NCBI GenBank assembly: GCA_044507525.1
Contig: JBIQJM010000134.1
Coordinates: 1 to 7,401 of the forward strand
Direction: 5' to 3'
Origin: Zeimonas sp044507525
Lineage (GTDB): Bacteria; Pseudomonadota; Gammaproteobacteria; Burkholderiales; Burkholderiaceae_E
DNA length: 7,401 nucleotides
The notes beneath the pieces are model-generated. The model made no database searches, was not told the origin of the DNA, and worked only from the letters and a program-made list of their open reading frames with translations. Both the position numbers and the translations under genes were made by a program. This document shows, one piece after another, positions 1 to 6,033 of this stretch; position 1 is the stretch's first letter; every line of letters starts with the position of its first letter.

Positions 1-420
1 CACGCCGACGAATCCCATCGCGCACGCTTGCGCGTCGAGATCGGACGGCTTCGCCGGACGCTTCGCTCCGTCGCCGGCGTCACCGCGACGAAGCGGGGCT
101 TCGCGCTGGAGCCGCGCCGCGCGCACGAAGCCGTCGTGCTCGCGCGACCCGTCGAAGACCGACATGCGAACGTGCTCGCGCTCCTCGCCGACGGCGAGTC
201 GTGGTCGAGCTCGGGCCTTGCGCTCGCGCTCGGAGCCAGCCAGCGCAGCGTACAGAGGGCGCTCGACGTGCTTTCCGAAACCGGCAAGGTGCAGTCGTTC
301 GGCCGCGGCCGCGCACGTCGCTGGACGACCCCGGCCTTGCCGGGATTCGCAACGTACTTGTTACTCCCGGCCCTGGTGCCGAACGACGAGGATGACGAAC
401 ATGAACCGGTCCGCCGCTGA
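1..420 (+). CDS. winged-helix transcriptional regulator, C-terminal part (5' end outside window)
   Basis: The reading frame is open from base 1 to the TGA at 418-420, so this is the last ~139 residues of a longer protein; the TTG at 28 is only the first possible start inside the window and is probably internal. Two DNA-binding-like segments can be seen. The first (HADESHRARLRVEIGRLRR, then ATKRGFAL) resembles the recognition helix and wing of an OmpR/SARP-type effector domain. The second, about residues 55-110, reads as a helix-turn-helix with wing (LALALGASQRSVQRALDVL, then GKVQSFGRGRARRWTTP). A short acidic tail follows. The likely role is sequence-specific DNA binding. The target is unknown, but the downstream propeller gene overlaps the last 20 bases and is probably co-translated. 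The effector or sensor part, if there is one, lies upstream and cannot be seen. The general class is fairly sure; the exact family is not identified. Confidence 0.7.
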   Translation, partial: HADESHRARLRVEIGRLRRTLRSVAGVTATKRGFALEPRRAHEAVVLARPVEDRHANVLALLADGESWSSSGLALALGASQRSVQRALDVLSETGKVQSFGRGRARRWTTPALPGFATYLLLPALVPNDEDDEHEPVRR

Positions 421-1081
421 GATCGTCGACGAATACGACCCCTCCCCGCACGTCGACGCGGTACACGGCCTCACCTTCGACGGCCGGTACGTCTGGTTCG
501 CCGCCGCAGACCGGCTGATCGCCTTCGACCCGGCACGCCCTGCCGTCGTGCGCTCGATCGAAGCCGACGCCGACGCGGGAACCGCCTTCGACGGCCGGCA
601 TCTGTTCCAGATCGCCGGCGAGCACATCCAGCGAATCGATCGCGATACGGGAAGCGTGCTCGAGACGATCCCCACGCCCGGGGCCGGCTGTTCGGGGCTC
701 GCCTGGGCCGAAGGCGCGCTCTGGGTCGCGCAGTACCGCGAGCGCAGGATTCACCAGGTCGATCCGCGAACCGGGGCGATTCTGCGCACGCTCGAGTCGA
801 ACCGCTTCGTCACCGGCGTCACCTGGGTCGACGGCGAGCTCTGGCACGGAACCTGGGAAGACGATGAGAGCGAGTTGAGACGGATCGACCCCCGTACCGC
901 AGAAGTGCTGCAGGTGCTCGAGATGCCGCGCGGCGTCGCCGTCTCGGGGCTCGAGTCCGATGGCGGCGACCGGTTCTACTGCGGTGGCGCAAGCAGCGGC
1001 AAGGTCAGAGTCGTGCGGCGACCCGGGCGAGCCGCCGCCGGCGGTGCGTCCGCGGCTTCGAGCGGCCCTGTCGACGAGTGA
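401..1081 (+). CDS. cytoplasmic beta-propeller protein (glutamine cyclotransferase / Vgb-like)
   Basis: Encodes 226 residues with four to five repeats of about 40 residues, each built on a pattern like 'G(L/V)xW-x-(D/E)G-x-LW-x-(A/G)' then 'RIDPRTG-x-(V/I)L-x-(T/V)L'. Examples are around residues 61-98, 99-138 and 139-182. This is the pattern of a beta-propeller of the YVTN/Vgb or glutamine-cyclotransferase-like superfamily. No signal peptide or membrane segment is seen, so it is probably cytoplasmic. ATG 401 was chosen because GAGG (388-391) lies 9 bases upstream; ATG 392 is in frame but touches that GAGG. The start lies inside the regulator gene (20-base overlap), which suggests translational coupling. 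The last ~18 residues (AAAGGASAASSG...) are low-complexity and look like an added tail. Substrate and function are not known; a sensory or ligand-binding partner of the regulator is inference from position only. Confidence 0.72.
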   Translation: MNRSAAEIVDEYDPSPHVDAVHGLTFDGRYVWFAAADRLIAFDPARPAVVRSIEADADAGTAFDGRHLFQIAGEHIQRIDRDTGSVLETIPTPGAGCSGLAWAEGALWVAQYRERRIHQVDPRTGAILRTLESNRFVTGVTWVDGELWHGTWEDDESELRRIDPRTAEVLQVLEMPRGVAVSGLESDGGDRFYCGGASSGKVRVVRRPGRAAAGGASAASSGPVDE

Positions 1082-1127
1082 TGCGCCTCGCGGATGCGCG
1101 GTCGCGACACAGCAGCGGATGCAGGAA
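1082..1127. other. short non-coding end of the left sequence block
   Basis: Forty-six bases between the propeller stop codon and the run of N. I see no hairpin with a T-run, no start codon with a plausible ribosome site and no recognisable protein in any frame. Open frames that cross it run through the N bases and are artefacts. Confidence 0.5.
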
Positions 1128-1137
1128 NNNNNNNNNN
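1128..1137. other. assembly gap (10 N)
   Basis: Exactly ten ambiguous bases. A round-number N run is normally a scaffolding placeholder, so the real distance and even the adjacency of the two sides are not established. Protein similarity also breaks here: the minus-strand monooxygenase piece to the right ends at the gap, and no continuation is recognisable to its left. Confidence 0.95.
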
Positions 1138-1387
1138 CATTTCGTCGCGCGAACCCGCCAGGTCGGCCGAGATTCGACAGTGCCGCCCGGGCACGGTGCA
1201 ACAGCGTGAACATGCGCAGCGGACCGCGCGCCGTGATCAGGTCGACATCGGGCATACGACGCCCGAGCAGTGCGTGTCCTTCACCGAAGTCGTAGTGACC
1301 ATCCATGAGATGGAACAGCGCGGAGAGTTTCCACGGCGCTTCGCTCTCTCGCCGCGCTGCGTCGCTCGGAGACTTCCAGGAGGTGTG
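1138..1387 (-). pseudogene. FAD-dependent aromatic monooxygenase, internal/C-terminal fragment
   Basis: The minus-strand frame gives about 83 residues that read as a real protein: TSWKSPSDAARRESEAPWKL, then FHLMDGHYDFGEGHALLGRR, MPDVDLIT, GPLRMFTLLHRAR and LSNLGRPGGF. From memory this matches the region after the FAD-binding fold, leading into the thioredoxin-like C-terminal domain of phenol-hydroxylase-type flavoprotein monooxygenases (RdmE, rifampicin monooxygenase and relatives, about 500 residues). The N-terminal ~400 residues with the GxGxxG FAD motif should lie at higher coordinates, but guaA occupies that DNA. The C-terminal end is lost at the N gap. No start codon with a ribosome site precedes the fragment. 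Several codons end in T or A (GGT, CGT, GGA, TCT), a somewhat lower third-position GC than guaA. It is either a decayed remnant or a chimeric joint; it is not an intact gene. Confidence 0.62.
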
Positions 1388-1410
1388 GGATGGCCTCGGA
1401 TGGATGTGAA

Positions 1411-2991
1411 TCACTCCCACTCGATCGTCGCCGGCGGCTTCCCCGAGACGTCGTACACGACGCGATTGATCCCGCGCACCTCGTTGATGATGCGGTTCGA
1501 GACGCGCGCGAGCAGGTCGTGCGGCAGCGGCGCCCAATGCGCGGTCATGAAGTCCTGCGTCTGCACGGCGCGCAATGCGACCACGTATTCATAAGTGCGC
1601 GCGTCACCCATCACGCCGACCGACTTCACCGGCAGGAACACGGCGAAGGCCTGCGAGGTCTTCTCGTACCAGCTCAGGCCGTCGGTGTCGTGCGTGTTGC
1701 GCAACTCGTCGATGAAGATCGCGTCGGCTTCGCGCAGCAGGCCGACGTATTCCGGGCGCACCTCGCCGAGCACGCGAACGCCCAGGCCGGGTCCGGGGAA
1801 GGGATGGCGATACACCATCTCGCGCGGCAGCCCGAGCGCGAGGCCCAGCTCGCGCACCTCGTCCTTGAACAGATCGCGCAGCGGCTCGAGCAGCTTCAGG
1901 TGCAGCGTCTCCGGCAGGCCGCCGACGTTGTGGTGCGACTTGATGACGGTGGCCTTCTTCGAGCTGGCCCCCGCCGACTCGATCACGTCGGGGTAGATCG
2001 TTCCCTGCGCGAGCCACTTTGCGTTCGGCATCGACGCGGCCTGCGCCTGGAACACCTCGACGAACTCGCGGCCGATGATCTTGCGCTTGGCTTCCGGATC
2101 GGCGACGCCGGCGAGCTTCTCGAGGAAACGTCCGGAGGCATCGACGTGCACGAGGTGCACGCCCATGTGCCGGCCGAAGGTGTCGACGACCTGCTCCGCC
2201 TCCCCCAGCCGCAGCAGGCCGGTGTCGACGAACACGCAGTGCAGCCGCTCGCCGATCGCACGATGGATGAGCGCGGCTGCGACGCTCGAGTCGACGCCGC
2301 CCGACAGGCCGAGCACGACCTCCTCGTCGCCCACCGCGCTGCGGATCTTCTCGACGGCCTCGTCGATGTGCGTGGCCATCACCCAGTCGCCGCGGCAGCC
2401 GCAGATCTCGAGCACGAAGCGCCGGAGGATCCTGGTGCCCTGCTTCGTGTGCGTGACCTCGGGGTGGAACTGCACGCCGTAGAAACGACGCGCCTCGTCG
2501 GCCATCGCCGCGATCGGGCACGAGGCGGTCGAGCCCATCAGCGTGAAGCCGGGCGGCAACTCGGCGACCTTGTCGCCGTGGCTCATCCACACCTCGAGCA
2601 GGCCGTGCCCCTCGGCGTTGCGCGAGTCCTCGATGCCGTCGAGCAGCTTGGTGTGGCCGCGCGCGCGCACCTGCGCGTAGCCGTACTCGCGCGGCGAGCC
2701 GCTCTCGACGCGTCCGCCGAGCTGCTGCGCCATCGTCTGCATGCCGTAGCAGATCCCCAGCACCGGCACGCCGAGCGTGAACACCGCCTCGGGTGCGCGG
2801 TCGTTCGACGTCTCGTGCGCCGACAGGTGGCTGCCGGACAGGATGACCCCCTTCGGCGCGAAGTCGCGCACGAACGCGTCGTCGACGTCGCAGGGGTGGA
2901 TTTCGCAGTAGACGTTCGCCTCGCGGATGCGTCGCGCGATCAGCTGCGTGACCTGCGAGCCGAAATCGAGAATGAGGATGCGGTCGTGCAT
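1411..2991 (-). CDS. guaA: GMP synthase (glutamine-hydrolysing)
   Basis: Makes GMP from XMP, ATP and glutamine in the cytoplasm, the last step of de novo guanine nucleotide synthesis. The 526 residues match the usual length (E. coli 525). Order of domains: class I glutamine amidotransferase, residues ~1-200, with nucleophile Cys81 in LGICYGMQ and the His176/Glu178 pair in GVQFHPEV; ATP-pyrophosphatase with the P-loop LSGGVDSS at ~229-236; C-terminal dimerisation domain with HPFPGPGLGVR and the family-typical end GKPPATIEWE. ATG 2991 is chosen because the family starts MHDRILILDFGSQ; an in-frame GTG at 3048 would add 19 non-conserved residues. The ribosome site before ATG 2991 is weak. The gene sits 70 bp downstream of guaB and is probably co-transcribed with it. 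No terminator is evident between its stop and the monooxygenase fragment. Confidence 0.97.
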   Translation of the reverse strand: MHDRILILDFGSQVTQLIARRIREANVYCEIHPCDVDDAFVRDFAPKGVILSGSHLSAHETSNDRAPEAVFTLGVPVLGICYGMQTMAQQLGGRVESGSPREYGYAQVRARGHTKLLDGIEDSRNAEGHGLLEVWMSHGDKVAELPPGFTLMGSTASCPIAAMADEARRFYGVQFHPEVTHTKQGTRILRRFVLEICGCRGDWVMATHIDEAVEKIRSAVGDEEVVLGLSGGVDSSVAAALIHRAIGERLHCVFVDTGLLRLGEAEQVVDTFGRHMGVHLVHVDASGRFLEKLAGVADPEAKRKIIGREFVEVFQAQAASMPNAKWLAQGTIYPDVIESAGASSKKATVIKSHHNVGGLPETLHLKLLEPLRDLFKDEVRELGLALGLPREMVYRHPFPGPGLGVRVLGEVRPEYVGLLREADAIFIDELRNTHDTDGLSWYEKTSQAFAVFLPVKSVGVMGDARTYEYVVALRAVQTQDFMTAHWAPLPHDLLARVSNRIINEVRGINRVVYDVSGKPPATIEWE

Positions 2992-3007
2992 CGTGGGCCC
3001 GTTCAAT

Positions 3008-3022
3008 GCCGATCGGATCGGC
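3008..3022. promoter_or_regulatory. perfect inverted repeat in the guaB-guaA spacer
   Basis: GCCGATC-G-GATCGGC is a perfect 7-bp inverted repeat with a 1-base centre. In the guaA-sense RNA it can fold as a 6-bp stem with a 3-base loop, ending 16 bases before the guaA ATG and so lying at or just upstream of the ribosome-binding position. A weaker GGCGC/GCGCC pair (3020-3037) and a GGCCG/CGGCC pair spanning the guaB stop (3056-3071) sit beside it. A role in differential expression of guaB and guaA is possible but is inference. Confidence 0.35.
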
Positions 3023-3061
3023 GCGTCGGTTGGCGCCTCGCTCGGCACCTGGGTCGGCCGG

Positions 3062-4528
3062 TCAATCGGCCCTGTAGTTCGGCGCTTCCTTCGTCATCTG
3101 CACGTCGTGCACGTGCGACTCGCGCATGCCGGCAGCGGTGATCTCGACGAAACGCGGCTTCGAGCGCATCTCCTCGATCGTCGGGCAGCCGCAATAGCCC
3201 ATGCTCGCGCGCAGTCCGCCGCACAGCTGGTAGATGATCGTGACCACCGAGCCCTTGTACGGGACGCGTCCCTCGATTCCTTCCGGAACGAGCTTGTCGA
3301 CGCTGCCGGTGGGGTCCTGGAAATAGCGGTCGGCCGCGCCCTGCTGCATCGCGCCCAGCGAGCCCATGCCGCGGTAGGTCTTGTACGAACGACCCTGGTA
3401 GAGGATGACTTCGCCCGGCGCCTCCTCGGTGCCGGCGAACATCGAGCCGAGCATCACCGAATCGGCGCCGGCGGCGATCGCCTTCGACACGTCGCCCGAA
3501 TAGCGGATGCCGCCGTCGGCGATCATCGGAACGTCGGTGCCGGCGAGCGCCGAGGCAACGTCGGCGATGGCCGTGATCTGCGGAACGCCGACGCCGGCGA
3601 CGACGCGCGTGGTGCAGATCGAGCCGGGGCCGATGCCGACCTTGACCGCGTCGGCGCCCGCCTCGACCAGCGTGCGCGCCGCCTCGGCGGTGGCGATGTT
3701 GCCGGCGATGATGTCGACGTCCGGGTACGCGCGGCGGATCGCACGCACGCGCTCGACGACGCCGCGCGTGTGTCCGTGCGCCGTGTCGACGACGAGCACG
3801 TCGACGCCGGCGCGCACGAGCCGCTCGACGCGCTCCTCGGCCTCGCCGCCGTCGCCGACGCCGACCGCCGCGCCGACGCGCAGCTTGCCCTGCTCGTCCT
3901 TGCAGGCGTCGGGATGCGCGGTGGCCTTCAGGATGTCCTTGACGGTGATCAGCCCCTTCAGCTCGAAGTCGTCGTCGACGACGAGCACGCGCTCGAGCCG
4001 ATGCCGGTGCATGAGCGCCTGCGCTTCGTCGAGCGACGCACCTTCGTGCACGGTGACGAGCCGCTCGCGCGGCGTCATGATCCGGCTCACCGGTTCGTCC
4101 AGGCGCGTCTCGAAGCGCAGGTCGCGGTTGGTGACGATGCCGACGACCGTCCGGCCCTGCACCACGGGCAGCCCCGAGATGCGGTGCTGCTGCGTGAGCT
4201 GGATCACGTCGTAGACCTTCATGTCGGGTTCGACGGTGATCGGGTCGACGACGACGCCCGCCTCGTGGCGCTTCACCCGCGCGACTTCGGCCGCCTGCCG
4301 CGCGGGCGAGAGGTTCTTGTGGACGACGCCGAGGCCGCCTTCCTGTGCGATGGCGATCGCCAGGCGCCCTTCGGTGACCGTGTCCATCGCCGCCGAGACC
4401 AGCGGGATGTTCAGGCCGATGCGGCGCGTGAGACGGGTCTTCAGGGAGGCGTCGCGGGGAAGGATCTCGGAGTAGGCGGGTACGAGCAGGACGTCGTCGA
4501 ACGTCAGCGCCTTCTTGGCCAGTCGCAT
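3062..4528 (-). CDS. guaB: IMP dehydrogenase
   Basis: Oxidises IMP to XMP with NAD+, the rate-limiting step towards GMP; its product feeds GuaA. The protein has 488 residues, the family norm. It is a TIM barrel interrupted by two CBS domains (about residues 90-205; the second ends near VVDDDFELKGLITVKDIL). Catalytic Cys305 lies in GIGPGSICTTR, the IMP phosphate loop follows in IADGGIRYSGD, and the mobile-flap Arg401-Tyr402 (AADRYFQ) and PEGIEGRVPYKG are all present, with numbering matching E. coli GuaB at Cys305. ATG 4528 is chosen over an in-frame GTG at 4543 because the strong ribosome site GAGGG (4537-4533) lies 4 bases before the ATG and would otherwise be inside the gene, and because the family begins MRL...KALTFDDVLLVPAYS. 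First gene of a guaB-guaA operon. Confidence 0.98.
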   Translation of the reverse strand: MRLAKKALTFDDVLLVPAYSEILPRDASLKTRLTRRIGLNIPLVSAAMDTVTEGRLAIAIAQEGGLGVVHKNLSPARQAAEVARVKRHEAGVVVDPITVEPDMKVYDVIQLTQQHRISGLPVVQGRTVVGIVTNRDLRFETRLDEPVSRIMTPRERLVTVHEGASLDEAQALMHRHRLERVLVVDDDFELKGLITVKDILKATAHPDACKDEQGKLRVGAAVGVGDGGEAEERVERLVRAGVDVLVVDTAHGHTRGVVERVRAIRRAYPDVDIIAGNIATAEAARTLVEAGADAVKVGIGPGSICTTRVVAGVGVPQITAIADVASALAGTDVPMIADGGIRYSGDVSKAIAAGADSVMLGSMFAGTEEAPGEVILYQGRSYKTYRGMGSLGAMQQGAADRYFQDPTGSVDKLVPEGIEGRVPYKGSVVTIIYQLCGGLRASMGYCGCPTIEEMRSKPRFVEITAAGMRESHVHDVQMTKEAPNYRAD

Positions 4529-4544
4529 GGAACCCTCGCGCACA

Positions 4545-4580
4545 AAACGGAATTATACCGGCGCATCGCGCGACGCTTTC
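4545..4580 (-). promoter_or_regulatory. guaBA promoter (-10 TATAAT)
   Basis: On the minus strand a perfect TATAAT (4557-4552) stands in otherwise very GC-rich DNA, 23 bases upstream of the guaB ATG. It predicts a start near 4545 and a short leader of about 16 bases that contains GAGGG. At a 17-bp spacing the -35 hexamer would be GAAAGC (4580-4575), a poor match to TTGACA, and there is no TG extension. The promoter may therefore be weak or activator-dependent. The -35 position falls inside a perfect inverted repeat. Confidence 0.6.
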
Positions 4581-4587
4581 GTCGCGC
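4568..4587. promoter_or_regulatory. perfect 8-bp inverted repeat over the guaB -35 region
   Basis: GCGCGACG-CTTT-CGTCGCGC is a perfect 8-bp stem with a 4-base loop. Its centre covers the predicted -35 position of the guaB promoter, where a repressor or activator dimer would act. Transcribed rightwards it would form a stable hairpin in the leader of the DUF4124 gene. It does not resemble the E. coli PurR box. It could also be a chance product of GC-rich DNA, although 8 of 8 pairs at this position is notable. Confidence 0.42.
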
Positions 4588-4651
4588 ACGGGGTGCCATT
4601 CGTCGGCCTCCTGCGCCCGCGCATGCGCGCGGCCCGGAGAATCGGCTCGCG

Positions 4652-5224
4652 ATGGCTCCCGTCCCGAGCGACATGACCCCGACCCGTTTGTTCCTGCGCG
4701 CCCTGGCCGCCGTCCTCTTCGTCGCATCGACCACGGCCGGCGCGGCGCCCTGGCAGTGGCGCGATGCGCAGGGACGCATGGTGTACTCGGATCGTCCGCC
4801 GCCGAACGACGTGCGCCCGGCGCAGATCCTGCGTTCGCCGGCCCCGGTGGCCGCGCCCGCGCCAGCCGGCGATGCCGCGACGGCGTCCGCCGGGGACGCG
4901 GCCGCGTCGGCGTCGACGCCGCCTGCCGCGGTGCCGGCCGCCGCACCCGCCGCCCCGACCTGGGTCGAGCGCGAGCGCGCATTCCGCATGCGCCAGGCCG
5001 AACGCGCCGAAGAGGAAGCGAAGGCGCGCGAGGAGAGCGAACGCCTGGCCGGCGTCCAGCGCAACTGCGAGGAGCTTCGCCGGTCGATCCGCACGCTGGA
5101 GAGCGGGCTGCGCGTGGTCTCGGTCGACGCGAACGGCGAAACCCAGGCGCTCGACGACGCGCAGCGCCGACGCCGGCTGCAATCGGTGCGTGCCGACCTC
5201 GAGCGCAACTGCGCGGGTCGCTGA
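4652..5224 (+). CDS. secreted DUF4124 domain protein
   Basis: Encodes 190 residues. A signal peptide is clear: Arg12 and Arg16 flank the start of the hydrophobic stretch LFLRALAAVLFVASTTAGA, with a likely cleavage after AGA (residue 31). The mature start WQWRDAQGRMVYSDRPPP is the DUF4124 signature found in many proteobacterial envelope proteins. An Ala/Pro-rich linker follows (~63-103), then a charged alpha-helical, probably coiled-coil, segment (~105-185) with RNCEEL and LERNC. The two cysteines, 139 and 187, could form a disulfide in the periplasm. ATG 4652 has GGAG 12 bases upstream; ATG 4673, in frame and closer to the hydrophobic core, is a good alternative (183 residues). It diverges from guaB and converges on rnfH. 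Molecular function unknown; a periplasmic role is inferred from the signal peptide. Confidence 0.85.
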   Translation: MAPVPSDMTPTRLFLRALAAVLFVASTTAGAAPWQWRDAQGRMVYSDRPPPNDVRPAQILRSPAPVAAPAPAGDAATASAGDAAASASTPPAAVPAAAPAAPTWVERERAFRMRQAERAEEEAKAREESERLAGVQRNCEELRRSIRTLESGLRVVSVDANGETQALDDAQRRRRLQSVRADLERNCAGR

Positions 5225-5232
5225 ACGCGACC

Positions 5233-5248
5233 GCCGGGGCTCCCCGGC
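5233..5248. terminator. hairpin between convergent DUF4124 gene and rnfH
   Basis: GCCGGGG-CT-CCCCGGC is a perfect GC-only inverted repeat, folding as a 6-bp stem with a 4-base loop. It sits between the two converging stop codons (5224 and 5250), so it could end transcription from both sides. There is no real U-run on either side, so intrinsic termination would be weak. Confidence 0.4.
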
Positions 5249-5249
5249 T

Positions 5250-5579
5250 TCAGGGCGTATCCGGGCGCCGCTTCCACCGACGATCGCTGTCTTCGCCGCG
5301 GCGCTGTCGCACGCGTTGCCGTCGCGCCGCCCGTGGGTCGACGGCGAGCGCGCCGACGAGTTCGATGCGGTCGCCGTCGCGCAGCACGCTGTGCAGCGCC
5401 CGCGGCTTCCCGTAGACGGCGATGGCCAGGCGTGCGTCGTCGATCCGGCTGCGCAGCGGGCCGGCGATCGCGTCGCCGAGCGCCGCGAGCGCGTCGTCCA
5501 CCGTGGCGCCCTCGCGCAGCGCGAGCGGGTGCCGCACGACGCCGCCGCCCTCCGCGACCCAGGCGAGCTCGACGTGCAC
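5250..5579 (-). CDS. rnfH: RnfH family ubiquitin-like protein
   Basis: Encodes about 109 residues. The core VHVELAWVAEGGG, then LREGATVDDALAALG and the end motif YGKPRALHSVLRDGDRIELV, followed by DPRAARRQR, is the RnfH (UPF0125) family, a beta-grasp ubiquitin-like fold. The family was named for association with rnf genes in some bacteria; here it follows ratA, as in E. coli (ratA-rnfH beside smpB). Its biochemical role is unsettled. The Arg-rich C-terminal tail makes it longer than E. coli RnfH (96 residues). The GTG at 5579 starts 5 bases after the ratA stop, but the best ribosome site, GGAGG (5599-5595), is 15 bases away from it and only 6 bases from an in-frame CTG (5588-5586) that overlaps the ratA stop. 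The start is therefore uncertain by three codons. Translational coupling to ratA is likely. Confidence 0.9.
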   Translation of the reverse strand: MHVELAWVAEGGGVVRHPLALREGATVDDALAALGDAIAGPLRSRIDDARLAIAVYGKPRALHSVLRDGDRIELVGALAVDPRAARRQRVRQRRGEDSDRRWKRRPDTP

Positions 5580-5584
5580 GGTGC

Positions 5585-6025
5585 TCAGGACGCGCCTCCG
5601 TACAGCTGCTCGGCGCGGCGCACGAAGGCGTCGATGAACGAACGGGCGATGTGGTCGAACACCGGGGCGAGCGCACGGCCGAGCAGGCCGCCGGCGAAGG
5701 AATACTCCAGCGAGAACTCGACCTTGCAGGCGTCGGCGCGCAACGCGCGGAAGCGCCACTCGCCTTCCAGCCGCGAGAACGGGCCTTCGCGCAGGCGCAT
5801 CGATATCGACTCGGGCGGCTTCTGCAGGTTGGTGGTCGTGAAGCGCTGCTTCAGCCCGCGGAAATCGATGAGCACGGTCGCGACGACCCGCTCTTCGCTC
5901 TCGCGACGCACCTCCGAGCCGCCGCACCACGGCAGGAACTTCGGGTAGTCCTCGACGCGCTCGACGAGCTCGTACATCTGCAGGTCGCTGTACGGGAGCA
6001 GGACGGACTTGCGAACGGCGTGCAC
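5585..6025 (-). CDS. ratA: RatA / COQ10-START family protein
   Basis: Encodes 146 residues of the polyketide-cyclase/START-like (COQ10) fold: MHAVRKSVLLPYS, then ELVERVEDYPKFLPWCGGSE, LIDFRGLKQRFTT, GEWRFRAL and the C-terminal helix FDHIARSFIDAFVRRAEQLYG, all typical. In E. coli the homologue RatA (YfjG) was reported to bind 50S subunits and block 70S association; the wider family binds ubiquinone or similar lipids and supports respiration, so 'toxin' should be read with caution. Start GTG 6025 gives the complete family N-terminus. There is no ribosome site in front of it, and a -10-like TAGAAT lies only 8 bases upstream, so the mRNA may be nearly leaderless. It is followed by rnfH and diverges from smpB. 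Confidence 0.94.
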   Translation of the reverse strand: MHAVRKSVLLPYSDLQMYELVERVEDYPKFLPWCGGSEVRRESEERVVATVLIDFRGLKQRFTTTNLQKPPESISMRLREGPFSRLEGEWRFRALRADACKVEFSLEYSFAGGLLGRALAPVFDHIARSFIDAFVRRAEQLYGGAS

Positions 6026-6033
6026 AGGTTAGG

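Noticed and set aside
960..1295. Plus-strand open frame crossing the N gap
   Set aside because: Translated through ambiguous bases, overlaps two better-supported frames, no recognisable sequence.
80..1537. 485-codon minus-strand open frame spanning the N gap
   Set aside because: It is only joined through the N bases and by lack of stops in GC-rich DNA. Only its 1138-1387 segment reads as a protein; the rest is antisense to the propeller and regulator genes or an alternative frame of guaA.
1390..3141. 583-codon open frame antisense to guaA
   Set aside because: Its protein is rich in Arg, Ala, His, Asp and Val, as expected for an antisense shadow in GC-rich DNA; guaA on the other strand is complete and has all family motifs.
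4618..4629. 12-bp palindrome CGCGCATGCGCG
   Set aside because: Simple alternating GC palindromes are frequent at this base composition; no spacing to a promoter that would suggest an operator.
2927..4651. Long plus-strand open frame upstream of, and in frame with, the DUF4124 gene
   Set aside because: It is antisense to guaB and low in complexity (many Arg, Asp, Ala, His). Only the part after 4652 shows a signal peptide and a known domain.
3003..4982. 659-codon minus-strand open frame overlapping guaB in another frame
   Set aside because: Arg-rich shadow of guaB; no domain, and guaB itself fully explains this strand.
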